Assembly (NCBI RefSeq): GCF_002934065.1
Contig: NZ_CP018049.1
Location: forward strand, 4,648,501-4,712,500
Source of the DNA: Pseudomonas orientalis
GTDB lineage: Bacteria; Pseudomonadota; Gammaproteobacteria; Pseudomonadales; Pseudomonadaceae
Length of the DNA: 64,000 nucleotides
Direction of reading: 5' to 3'
Shown: positions 16,369-24,245 of the stretch, in pieces
Layout: each line of letters opens with the position of its first letter
Numbering within the stretch: position 1 is the stretch's first letter
Made by a program: the position numbers and the translations under genes
The notes under the pieces: generated by a model
Database searches by the model: none
The model's input: the letters and a program-made list of their open reading frames with translations, nothing else
Told to the model about the DNA's origin: nothing

Positions 16369-16776
16369 ATGCGCTTACGTCAGTTGTGTCTGTTGGCAGT
16401 GTTAACCCTCGGGGCGACGGCCCAGGCTGAAGAGACCTCCAACAGCGGCAGCGCCACGCCGCTGTCCTTGAGTCCCCACAGCCAGGTCACCGAATTGCAA
16501 CAACGCTTGAAAGAAAGCGAAGGGCTGCGCGAAGAGCTGAGCAAGCAACTGCAAAGCGCGCAAGCCACCCGCGAAAGCGCGCAACTGAGTCGTCTGCGCC
16601 AGGAGAACCAACGCCTGGCCCAGCAACTCAAAGAGACACAGGACGGCGCCTTGACCCGATGGTTGACCGAGCAGCAGCAGTGGTTTGTCACCGGTGCGGG
16701 CGTCGCACTGATCGCCCTGCTGTGTGGCATCTTCGCCAGCGGTGGGCACCGTCGTCGTCGACAATGGCTAAATTGA
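16369..16776 (+). CDS. Exported coiled-coil protein with C-terminal membrane anchor
   Basis: This 135-aa protein has a cleavable-looking signal peptide (MRLRQLCLLAVLTLGATAQA). A helical coiled-coil rich in Gln/Glu/Leu heptads follows (about 45-100: VTELQQRLKESEGLREELSKQL and on). It ends in a membrane segment (FVTGAGVALIALLCGIFAS) and a basic tail. This is the layout of the C-terminal part of SH3-plus-anchor proteins, but no SH3 domain is present. ATG at 16369 has CAGGAG upstream. It lies 7 bases before the response-regulator gene and is probably co-transcribed. Confidence 0.7.
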   Translation: MRLRQLCLLAVLTLGATAQAEETSNSGSATPLSLSPHSQVTELQQRLKESEGLREELSKQLQSAQATRESAQLSRLRQENQRLAQQLKETQDGALTRWLTEQQQWFVTGAGVALIALLCGIFASGGHRRRRQWLN

Positions 16777-16783
16777 GTGAGTC

Positions 16784-17461
16784 ATGAGCGAGCTGTTACT
16801 GATAGATGATGACCAGGAGCTCTGCGAGCTGCTGGTCAGTTGGCTGAGCCAGGAAGGTTTCCAGGTGCGCGCCTGCCACGACGGCTCCAGCGCCCGCAAG
16901 GCCCTGGCCGAAGCCGCCCCGGCGGCGGTGGTGCTCGACGTGATGCTGCCCGATGGCAGTGGCCTGGAATTGCTCAAGCAATTGCGCAATGACCACCCGG
17001 AGTTGCCGGTGCTGATGCTGTCGGCCCGGGGCGAACCCCTGGACCGCATCCTCGGCCTGGAACTGGGCGCCGACGATTACCTGGCCAAGCCTTGCGACCC
17101 GCGCGAACTCACTGCGCGCCTGCGCGCCGTACTGCGCCGCAGTCATCCGGCTGCCGTGTCGACCCAACTGGAGCTGGGCGACCTGTGCTTCAGCCCGGTG
17201 CGCGGGGTGGTCAGCATCGACGAACAGGAATTTACCCTGACGGTCTCCGAAAGCCGCCTGCTCGAAGCCTTGCTGCGCCAACCCGGCGAACCGCTGGATA
17301 AACAGGAACTGGCGCAGATCGCCCTGGGCCGCAAGTTGACCCTGTACGATCGCAGCCTGGACATGCACGTGAGTAACCTGCGCAAGAAAATCGGCCCGCA
17401 CCCGGACGGCCGGCCGCGGATCGTGGCGCTGCGTAGCCGTGGTTACTACTACGCACCTTGA
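16784..17461 (+). CDS. OmpR-family response regulator, CpxR-like
   Basis: The 225-aa protein has a receiver domain (about 1-115) with acidic pocket DDD at 8-10, phospho-acceptor Asp52 in VVLDVMLPDGSG, and Lys in YLAKPCDPREL. A winged-helix DNA-binding domain follows (about 130-225: LTVSESRLLEALLRQPGEPLDK, RSLDMHVSNLRKKIG). With the downstream periplasmic protein and kinase it forms an envelope-stress type system. The LAKPCDP segment and the gene set favour CpxR. The gene is the first clear regulator of a four-gene plus-strand operon. Confidence 0.9.
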   Translation: MSELLLIDDDQELCELLVSWLSQEGFQVRACHDGSSARKALAEAAPAAVVLDVMLPDGSGLELLKQLRNDHPELPVLMLSARGEPLDRILGLELGADDYLAKPCDPRELTARLRAVLRRSHPAAVSTQLELGDLCFSPVRGVVSIDEQEFTLTVSESRLLEALLRQPGEPLDKQELAQIALGRKLTLYDRSLDMHVSNLRKKIGPHPDGRPRIVALRSRGYYYAP

Positions 17462-17576
17462 TCGGAGCCGCCGCCTCACCCTTACCAAACCTTTACGCTC
17501 CGCTGACGGCGGCTGACCTTGCCCTGGGTAATCTACTCACATCCGGACTCACCGGAATAGAGACAGGAGAATCACC

Positions 17577-18044
17577 ATGCGCAAGACCCTTATCGCTTTG
17601 ATGTTCGCCGCTGCACTGCCTACCGTCGCCATGGCCGCCATGCCGGAAGGCCCAGGCCCAGGCCCGATGGGCGGTCCGGAAGGCCACATGATGGGTGGCC
17701 CGGGTCACGGTGAACACGGCCCACGTGGTAAAGGCGGCCCGTTCCGCCAGCTGGATTTGAGCCCGGAACAACACGAGCAGATCCGCAAGCTGATGGGTGA
17801 CCAATGGCACGCTCGCAAAGACCTGACCCGCAAGTACCTGGACAAACTGCCGGCCGCCGACCAGAAAGCCATGCAGGACGAGATCGCCGCCGGCAAGCAG
17901 AAAACCCAGGCCGATATTCGCGCCATCCTCAAGCCCGACCAGCAGAAGAAGTTCGACGAGATCGTCAAGCAACAAGAGCAGCGTCGTGCCGAATGGAAGG
18001 AATTCCAGGCCTGGAAAGCGCAACAGCCGCAAAAAGCGCAATAA
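17577..18044 (+). CDS. Spy/CpxP family periplasmic protein
   Basis: The 155-aa protein has signal peptide MRKTLIALMFAAALPTVAMA, then a Gly/Pro/His/Met-rich stretch (about 21-55: PEGPGPGPMGGPEGHMMGG). A helical domain with LTxxQ-like repeats follows (LDLSPEQHEQIRKLM, ILKPDQQKKFDEIV). Such proteins are periplasmic chaperones or inhibitors of the Cpx kinase. It sits between the response regulator and the kinase, which suggests a feedback role. ATG at 17577 is preceded by ACAGGAGAATCACC. Confidence 0.88.
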   Translation: MRKTLIALMFAAALPTVAMAAMPEGPGPGPMGGPEGHMMGGPGHGEHGPRGKGGPFRQLDLSPEQHEQIRKLMGDQWHARKDLTRKYLDKLPAADQKAMQDEIAAGKQKTQADIRAILKPDQQKKFDEIVKQQEQRRAEWKEFQAWKAQQPQKAQ

Positions 18045-18065
18045 TGCCCCAGCGTTAATGCTCCC

Positions 18066-18095
18066 AGCCCAGTGGCTCCCCGCCGCTGGGCTTTT
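18066..18095 (+). terminator. Hairpin with T run between spy-like gene and kinase gene
   Basis: A 10-bp stem with one wobble (AGCCCAGTGG at 18066-18075, CCGCTGGGCT at 18083-18092) is followed by TTTT. It lies inside the operon, so it probably reduces kinase expression relative to the periplasmic protein. Confidence 0.72.
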
Positions 18096-18113
18096 CCTGT
18101 TTGAGGGTTTCCT

Positions 18114-19457
18114 GTGCGGTCATTGTTCTGGCGCATCCTGGCGAGTTTCTGGTTGGCCATCGCCCTGGTTGCGGGGTTGTCGATCCTGCTCGGGCATATG
18201 CTGAATCAGGACGCCTGGATTCTCAGCCGCCATCCCGGCCTCAACAATCTGGCGCAAGAGTGGACGCAACTCTACGAAGCCCAGGGCGAAGAGGCTGCCC
18301 AGGAGTTGCTGCAGCAACGCAAGCGCCAGTACCACATTGACGTGCAAGTGCTCAACGAGGGCGGCGAGCCGGTGGTACGCGGCACCTTCCCGCGCCGCGC
18401 CGCCGCCCTTGAAGCCCGGCAGAATGACAGCCAGGACAGCCACCTGCCCTGGCGGCGCCTGACCGCCGAATACACCAGCGAAAAAACCGGCGACACCTAC
18501 CTGCTGATCTATCGCATTCCTCATCCGGAGCTGGACGCCTGGCACCGCAGCAGCCTGTTATGGCCGTTCAGCGCCCTGGCCATTGCCCTGGTGGTGCTGA
18601 CGCTGTTCAGCCTGTTGGTGACGCTGTCCATCACCCGCCCGCTCAGCCGACTGCGCGGCGCGGTGCATGACCTGGGCCAGGCCACGTATCAACAGAACAG
18701 CCTGGCGCAACTGGCCAACCGCCGCGATGAATTCGGCGTCCTGGCCACCGACTTCAACCGCATGGGCGCCCGCCTGCAAAGCCTGATCGGCAGCCAGCGC
18801 CAACTGTTGCGCGACGTCTCCCACGAACTGCGCTCGCCCCTGGCCCGCTTGCGTATCGCCCTGGCCCTGGCCGAGCGCGCCAGCCCCGAAGAGCGGGAAA
18901 AACTCTGGCCGCGCCTGACCCGCGAATGCGACCGCCTGGAAGCACTGATCAGTGAGATTCTGGTACTGGCCCGGGTGGACGCCGACAATGCCAGCGCCGA
19001 AGAGATCGACCTCAACCCGCTGCTCAACACGCTGCAAAAGGACGCCCAGCTCAGCGCGCCGGAGCAAGAGGTGCAACTGACGGCCGAGCCCAACCTGCGC
19101 CTCAAGGGCTGGCCGACCATGATCGAACGCGCCGTGGACAACCTGCTGCGCAATGCCCAGCGCTTCAACCCGGCCGGCCAAGCCATCGAGTTGCATGCGC
19201 AGCGGCACGGTGAACGGATCCTGATCAGCGTGCGCGATCACGGCCCCGGCGTTGAAGCCGAGCACCTGAGTCAACTGGGCGAGCCGTTCTACCGCGCACC
19301 CGGCCAGACCGCCCAAGGCCACGGCCTGGGCCTGGCGATCGCACGTCGCGCCGCCGAGCGCCATGGCGGCCACCTGATCCTCGCCAATCATCCCGGCGGC
19401 GGCTTTGTAGCCAGTATCGAACTGCCATTGGTGCCCGGGGTTGCCACACCGGCCTGA
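18114..19457 (+). CDS. Sensor histidine kinase, CpxA-like
   Basis: The 447-aa inner-membrane kinase has a first membrane helix (FWRILASFWLAIALVAGLSIL) and a periplasmic sensor of about 120 residues. The second helix is near 145-170 (LLWPFSALAIALVVLTLFSL), followed by HAMP. The phospho-acceptor His is in RDVSHELRSPLARL. The ATPase domain shows the N box (ERAVDNLLRNAQRFN), the G1 box (RDHGPGVE) and G2 (GHGLGLAIARR). GTG at 18114 is the start, placed just after the hairpin. The partner regulator is encoded at 16784. Confidence 0.9.
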   Translation: MRSLFWRILASFWLAIALVAGLSILLGHMLNQDAWILSRHPGLNNLAQEWTQLYEAQGEEAAQELLQQRKRQYHIDVQVLNEGGEPVVRGTFPRRAAALEARQNDSQDSHLPWRRLTAEYTSEKTGDTYLLIYRIPHPELDAWHRSSLLWPFSALAIALVVLTLFSLLVTLSITRPLSRLRGAVHDLGQATYQQNSLAQLANRRDEFGVLATDFNRMGARLQSLIGSQRQLLRDVSHELRSPLARLRIALALAERASPEEREKLWPRLTRECDRLEALISEILVLARVDADNASAEEIDLNPLLNTLQKDAQLSAPEQEVQLTAEPNLRLKGWPTMIERAVDNLLRNAQRFNPAGQAIELHAQRHGERILISVRDHGPGVEAEHLSQLGEPFYRAPGQTAQGHGLGLAIARRAAERHGGHLILANHPGGGFVASIELPLVPGVATPA

Positions 19458-19497
19458 TGATCTTCTATAGTGGCCCTTCTCTTATGGAGGGCCTTCG

Positions 19498-20847
19498 ATG
19501 ACTGACCTGCTGACACCCATCCAAGCCGCACTCGATCTGCCGCCTACTCCACTGACCCTGAACGAGCCCGGCGCCCTGCCCTCGGCCTTCGCCGTGACTG
19601 ACCTGGCCGCCGCCAGTGTCGGCGCCGCCGGCCAGGCCGTTGCCGAGCTTATCCGTCAACAGACCGCACGCTTGCCGAGCATCAGCGTAGACCGTCGCCT
19701 CGCCTCGTTGTGGTTTTCCTCATCGATTCGTCCACTGGGCTGGCAAGTGCCGCCGCTGTGGGACCCGATAGCCGGTGACTACGCCAGCGCCGACGGCTGG
19801 ATTCGCTTGCACACCAACGCGCCCCATCACCGCGCCGCCGCTGAACGGGTGCTGGGCAAGGTGACTGAACGCGCGCAAATGGCGCGTAATGTCGCCAAGT
19901 GGAACGGCGCCGAACTGGAACAGGCGGTGGTCGACGAGGGCGGTTGCGCGGCGCAAATGCGCACATGGCAAGCCTGGCAGGGCCACCCCCAGGGCTTGGC
20001 GGTGAATGCCGAGCCACTGATACAGCGGCAGGCCTTCGACACCACCGGCGACAAACCCTGGCAAGGCACCGCGGCCCGCCCGCTGGCCGGTCTCAAGGTG
20101 CTGGATTTGACCCGCGTCCTGGCCGGCCCCGTCGCCAGTCGTTTCCTCGCGGGTCTGGGGGCGGACGTATTGCGCATCGATTCGCCCACCTGGGACGAAC
20201 CCGGCGTGGTGCCGGAAATGACCCTGGGCAAGCGCTGCGCGCGCCTGGATCTGAAAAGCGCCGCAGGTCGGCAGGCTTTCGAAGCCTTGCTCAGGGACGC
20301 CGACATTCTGCTCCACGGTTACCGTGCCGATGCGTTAGAGCAACTGGGCTACGCGGGCGACGAGTTGCAACGCATCGCACCAGGCCTGATCGACATCAGC
20401 CTCAATGCCTATGGTTGGAGCGGCCCATGGCGCAATCGGCGCGGCTTTGACAGCCTGGTGCAAATGAGCAGCGGGATTGCCGAGGCCGGCATGGCCTGGA
20501 AACAGGTGGATAAGCCGTCGCCGCTGCCGGTGCAGGCGCTGGACCACGCGACCGGGTATTTGATGGCGGCGAGCGCGATCCGGGCGTTGAGCGAACGCTT
20601 GACGTCCGGGCGGGGTGGTTCGGCGCGCTTGTCGCTGGCGCGTACAGCGAAGTTACTGGTGGATGCGGGGCAGGTGCCGGAGCAACCGGCGTTGCGGGCC
20701 GAAGAAGCGGGTGATCAAGGTCTGGTGGCGGAGCAGACCGCCTGGGGCCAGGCACATCGGCTGCTGGCGCCGCTGGCCATCAGCGGTACGCCGCTGCAAT
20801 GGGATTTGCCGGCTGGGGAATTGGGGTCGCACCGGGCGCAGTGGTGA
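19498..20847 (+). CDS. CaiB/BaiF family (class III) CoA transferase
   Basis: The 449-aa protein's second half (about 195-390) has the family pattern: PLAGLKVLDLTRVLAGPVASRFLAGLGADVLRI and CARLDLKSAAGRQAFEALLRDADILLHGYR, then LIDISLNAYG and MSSGIAEAG. The Asp expected to form the acyl intermediate falls in the DADILLHGYR region. The first half (WQVPPLWDPIAGDYASADGWIRLH) looks like a partial duplicate of the fold. It transfers CoA between carboxylic acids. Substrate unknown. ATG at 19498 has GGAGGG upstream, and no operon partner is evident. Confidence 0.85.
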   Translation: MTDLLTPIQAALDLPPTPLTLNEPGALPSAFAVTDLAAASVGAAGQAVAELIRQQTARLPSISVDRRLASLWFSSSIRPLGWQVPPLWDPIAGDYASADGWIRLHTNAPHHRAAAERVLGKVTERAQMARNVAKWNGAELEQAVVDEGGCAAQMRTWQAWQGHPQGLAVNAEPLIQRQAFDTTGDKPWQGTAARPLAGLKVLDLTRVLAGPVASRFLAGLGADVLRIDSPTWDEPGVVPEMTLGKRCARLDLKSAAGRQAFEALLRDADILLHGYRADALEQLGYAGDELQRIAPGLIDISLNAYGWSGPWRNRRGFDSLVQMSSGIAEAGMAWKQVDKPSPLPVQALDHATGYLMAASAIRALSERLTSGRGGSARLSLARTAKLLVDAGQVPEQPALRAEEAGDQGLVAEQTAWGQAHRLLAPLAISGTPLQWDLPAGELGSHRAQW

Positions 20848-20855
20848 CCTCAAAA

Positions 20856-20935
20856 CCGCTATCGGGGGCAAGCCCCCTCCCACTTTGAATGTGTTCGCAA
20901 ATCAAAATGTGGGAGGGGGCTTGCCCCCGATGAGG
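20856..20935. repeat. REP pair in reversed relative orientation
   Basis: An inverted REP core (ATCGGGGGCAAGCCCCCTCCCAC) comes first and a forward core (GTGGGAGGGGGCTTGCCCCCGAT) second. This is the opposite order from every other REPIN in this window. It lies between the convergent CoA-transferase and arcD-paralogue stops and can act as a terminator for both. Confidence 0.88.
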
Positions 20936-20965
20936 CCAGTACACCCACTATCAATTTCCGACATG

Positions 20966-22393
20966 TCACAACGACAACACCCCACTGTACAGCCCATAGG
21001 CCGCCACTCCGGCACCTGCGACCACACAGCCGAAAATGCCTTTTTCCACCGAAGTAAACAACGCCTGGCCCTGCTCGCGCTTGGCCTGGGCGAACAGGAT
21101 CACACCGGGCGCATACAACAGTGCCGACAGCAGCAGGTACTTCAGGCCGCCTGCATACAAAAGCCATACGGCGTAAGCCAGGGCAATCAGGCCCACCAGC
21201 AAGTCCTTGATGCGCCGACGCTGAGCGCCTTCGTAGGTTTCCCCACGCCCGCTCAACAGCACCGCATAGGCCGCCGACCACAGGTACGGCACCAGAATCA
21301 TCGACGATGCCAGGTAAATCAGGGTGGTGTAGGTACTGGCTGAAAACAGCGTGATGACCAGGAACGCCTGGATCATCACGTTGGTCAGCCACAGCGCGTT
21401 GACCGGCACCTGGTTGGCATTTTCCTTCTTCAGGAACGCCGGCATGGTCTTGTCCTGAGCGGTGGCGTAGAGGATTTCGGCACACAGCAACGCCCACGAC
21501 AGCAGCGCCCCCAGCAACGAAACCGCCAGGCCGATGCTGATCAATATCGCCCCCCAGGATCCGACGATATGCTCCAGCACCCCGGCCAGGGAAGGGTTTT
21601 GCAACTGCGCCAGTTCCGGCTGGCTCATGATCCCCAGGGACAGCACATTCACCAGCACCAGCAGCGCCAGCACACCGAGAAACCCGATCACGGTGGCCCG
21701 GCCCACGTCCGCACGTTTCTCGGCGCGCGCCGAGTAAACGCTGGCGCCTTCGATACCGATGAACACAAACACGGTCACCAGCATCATGTGGCGCACCTGG
21801 TCCGTCACACTGCCCATTTGCGGATTGCCCAGGCCCCAGATATCGCGGCTGAAGATATCGGCCTTGAACGCCACGGCGGCAATCACGATAAACATCAGCA
21901 GCGGCACAATCTTCGCCACCGTGGTGATCTGGTTGATGAACGCCGCCTCCTTGATCCCGCGCATCACCAGAAAATGTACGGCCCACAGCAATACCGACGC
22001 ACAGCCGATGGCCAACGGCGTATTGCCCTGGCCGAACGCCGGAAAGAAGTAGCCGAGGGTGCTGAACAGCAAGACGAAGTAGCCGACATTGCCCATCCAC
22101 GCGCTGATCCAGTAACCCCAGGCGGATGAGAACCCCATGTAATCGCCAAACCCGGCCTTGGCGTAGGCATACACGCCCGAATCCAGTTGGGGCTTGCGGT
22201 TGGCCAGGGTCTGGAACACAAAGGCCAGGGTCAGCATGCCGACCGCCGTGATGGCCCAGCCGATCAGCACGGCGCCCACGCCAGCCCGTGCGGCCATGTT
22301 CTGCGGCAAGGAAAAGATCCCACCGCCGATCATCGAACCCACCACCAGGGCGATCAGGGCACTGAGCCGAAGTTTGTGCGCAGGGTGGGACAT
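20966..22393 (-). CDS. Arginine:ornithine antiporter, ArcD paralogue
   Basis: The 475-aa transporter has about 13 hydrophobic segments and is closely similar to the divergent ArcD at 22794. Shared blocks include VVGSMIGGGIFSLPQNMAA, PDSGVYAYAKAGFGDYMGFSSAWGYWISAW (as LDSGV here) and IGIEGASVYSARAEKR. Both belong to the APC basic-amino-acid antiporter group. The start is ATG at 22393 (MSHPAHKLRLSALIAL); the open frame continues 11 codons upstream without a good ribosome-binding site. It stands alone on the minus strand. It may exchange arginine and ornithine under different conditions or have a shifted substrate, which is an inference. Confidence 0.88.
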   Translation of the reverse strand: MSHPAHKLRLSALIALVVGSMIGGGIFSLPQNMAARAGVGAVLIGWAITAVGMLTLAFVFQTLANRKPQLDSGVYAYAKAGFGDYMGFSSAWGYWISAWMGNVGYFVLLFSTLGYFFPAFGQGNTPLAIGCASVLLWAVHFLVMRGIKEAAFINQITTVAKIVPLLMFIVIAAVAFKADIFSRDIWGLGNPQMGSVTDQVRHMMLVTVFVFIGIEGASVYSARAEKRADVGRATVIGFLGVLALLVLVNVLSLGIMSQPELAQLQNPSLAGVLEHIVGSWGAILISIGLAVSLLGALLSWALLCAEILYATAQDKTMPAFLKKENANQVPVNALWLTNVMIQAFLVITLFSASTYTTLIYLASSMILVPYLWSAAYAVLLSGRGETYEGAQRRRIKDLLVGLIALAYAVWLLYAGGLKYLLLSALLYAPGVILFAQAKREQGQALFTSVEKGIFGCVVAGAGVAAYGLYSGVLSL

Positions 22394-22793
22394 TGAAGTT
22401 CCTCGAATAAGTTTCTCAGCAGACACTTGGGCACACTATCAATTCAATTAATGCATGCAGCGCACTCATAACATAAAGGCATGTAAACACAGCAAGTTCA
22501 GGCGTATTTAGAATTTAAATAAGCGCGACATGACGCAGTCGTCAAACTTCATTAAAAAGTTTGCACATTCGCGAATACGAACTAGCGTCATACATCCACG
22601 TCACACCAAATGATTAATCAACACGCAAGAAGCGCTCTGCAAAGCGCTTCTTCGGGATTTTCATCGTCCCACGAACTTCCATGCCAAGTCATTAATTTAC
22701 AATGGAATGTGCCAATGAAGTGATCTGAGTCAGCTATTTGATTAGCCCACGGAATTATTCTGTGATCTCTCTCTCCTGCATTGGAGTCACACA
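22394..22793. other. Divergent promoter region between the two arcD paralogues
   Basis: These 400 bases hold no gene and are clearly more A/T-rich than the flanks. They contain a 10-bp inverted repeat (AAGAAGCGCT at 22627-22636 with AGCGCTTCTT at 22643-22652), a TGATTAATCA palindrome near 22612, and an ANR-like box before arcD. The minus-strand gene must have its own promoter here. I found no good ANR site for it. Confidence 0.7.
22720..22733 (+). promoter_or_regulatory. ANR/FNR-like box upstream of arcD
   Basis: The site GTGATCTGAGTCAG has TGAT-N4-GTCA. Read on the other strand it is CTGAC-N4-ATCAC, close to the Pseudomonas ANR consensus TTGAC-N4-ATCAG. A TATTCT -10 element at 22756-22761 puts the box centre near -41, as for class II activation by ANR in low oxygen. 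Confidence 0.62.
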
Positions 22794-24221
22794 ATGTCTG
22801 ATTCACCCGGAAAACTAAGGCTTGGCGCACTGGTTGCACTCGTGGTGGGCTCGATGATTGGCGGTGGGATCTTCTCATTGCCGCAAAACATGGCCGCCAG
22901 TGCCGACGTCGGCGCGGTGTTGATTGGCTGGGTGATTACCGCCATCGGCATGTTGACCCTCGCATTCGTGTTCCAGACCCTCGCCAACCGCAAGCCAAAC
23001 CTGGACGGTGGTGTCTACGCCTACGCCAAGGCCGGCTTCGGCGACTACATGGGGTTCTCGTCCGCCTGGGGTTACTGGATCAGTGCCTGGCTGGGCAACG
23101 TCGGGTACTTCGTACTGCTGTTCAGCACCCTCGGTTACTTTTTCCCGATCTTTGGCGAAGGCAACACCCTCGCCGCCGTGATTGGCGCGTCGGTGTTGCT
23201 GTGGGCCGTGCATTTCCTGGTGCTGCGCGGGATCAAGGAAGCGGCGTTCATCAACCTGGTGACCACCGTCGCCAAGGTGGTGCCACTGGTGCTGTTCGTG
23301 TTGATCGCGCTGTTCGCGTTCAAGCTGGACATCTTCACCGCTGACATCTGGGGCGTGAAAAACCCGGACCTGGGCAGCGTGATGAACCAGGTGCGCAACA
23401 TGATGCTGGTCACCGTGTGGGTGTTCATCGGTATCGAGGGCGCGAGCATCTTCTCGTCCCGGGCGGAAAAACGCAGCGACGTCGGCAAGGCTACCGTGAT
23501 CGGTTTTATCACCGTGCTGCTGTTCCTGATGCTGGTGAACGTGCTGTCCCTGGGGATCATGACCCAGCCGGAACTGGCCAAGCTGCAGAACCCGTCAATG
23601 GCCGCCGTGCTGGAGCATGTGGTGGGCCACTGGGGCGCAGTGCTGATCAGCGTCGGCTTGATCATTTCCCTGCTGGGCGCGTTGCTGTCATGGGTGCTGC
23701 TGTGTGCGGAGATCATGTTCGCCGCCGCCAAGGACCACACCATGCCGGCGTTTCTGCGCCGCGAAAACTCCAACCACGTGCCGGTCAACGCCCTGTGGCT
23801 GACCAACGCGATGGTGCAACTGTTCCTGATCATCACGCTGTTTTCCGCCAGCACTTACCTGTCGCTGATCTACCTCGCCACCTCGATGATCCTGGTGCCC
23901 TACCTATGGTCGGCGGCCTACGCCCTGCTGCTGGCGGTACGTGGCGAAACCTACGAGAACGCCTTCAAGGAGCGGCGCAAAGACCTGTTCATCGGCGCCC
24001 TCGCCCTGATCTATGCGATCTGGCTGCTCTACGCCGGCGGCACCAAATACCTGCTGCTTTCGGCCCTGCTCTACGCCCCCGGCGCGATCCTGTTCGCCAA
24101 GGCCAAGCGTGAGCTGGGCAAACCGATATTCACCAACGTCGAGAAGCTGATTTTTACCGCAGTGGTCATTGGCGCCCTGGTGGCGGCCTATGGTCTCTAC
24201 GACGGCTTCCTGACCCTGTAA
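22794..24221 (+). CDS. arcD: Arginine:ornithine antiporter ArcD
   Basis: The 475-aa inner-membrane antiporter of the arginine deiminase pathway imports arginine in exchange for ornithine. It opens MSDSPGKLRLGALVALVVGS and has the APC motif GGGIFSLPQNMAASADVGAV. The rest follows the ArcD pattern (DGGVYAYAKAGFGDYMGFSSAWGYW). It is the first gene of arcD-arcA-arcB-arcC, with arcA 24 bases downstream. An ANR-like box upstream suggests anaerobic induction. Confidence 0.94.
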   Translation: MSDSPGKLRLGALVALVVGSMIGGGIFSLPQNMAASADVGAVLIGWVITAIGMLTLAFVFQTLANRKPNLDGGVYAYAKAGFGDYMGFSSAWGYWISAWLGNVGYFVLLFSTLGYFFPIFGEGNTLAAVIGASVLLWAVHFLVLRGIKEAAFINLVTTVAKVVPLVLFVLIALFAFKLDIFTADIWGVKNPDLGSVMNQVRNMMLVTVWVFIGIEGASIFSSRAEKRSDVGKATVIGFITVLLFLMLVNVLSLGIMTQPELAKLQNPSMAAVLEHVVGHWGAVLISVGLIISLLGALLSWVLLCAEIMFAAAKDHTMPAFLRRENSNHVPVNALWLTNAMVQLFLIITLFSASTYLSLIYLATSMILVPYLWSAAYALLLAVRGETYENAFKERRKDLFIGALALIYAIWLLYAGGTKYLLLSALLYAPGAILFAKAKRELGKPIFTNVEKLIFTAVVIGALVAAYGLYDGFLTL

Positions 24222-24245
24222 TTGTTGTTCACTGGAGGATCTGTA

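Noticed and set aside
22627..22652. Terminator between the arcD paralogues
   Set aside because: The 10-bp inverted repeat has no T run on either side and lies between divergent starts, so a terminator makes little sense; kept only as an inverted repeat.
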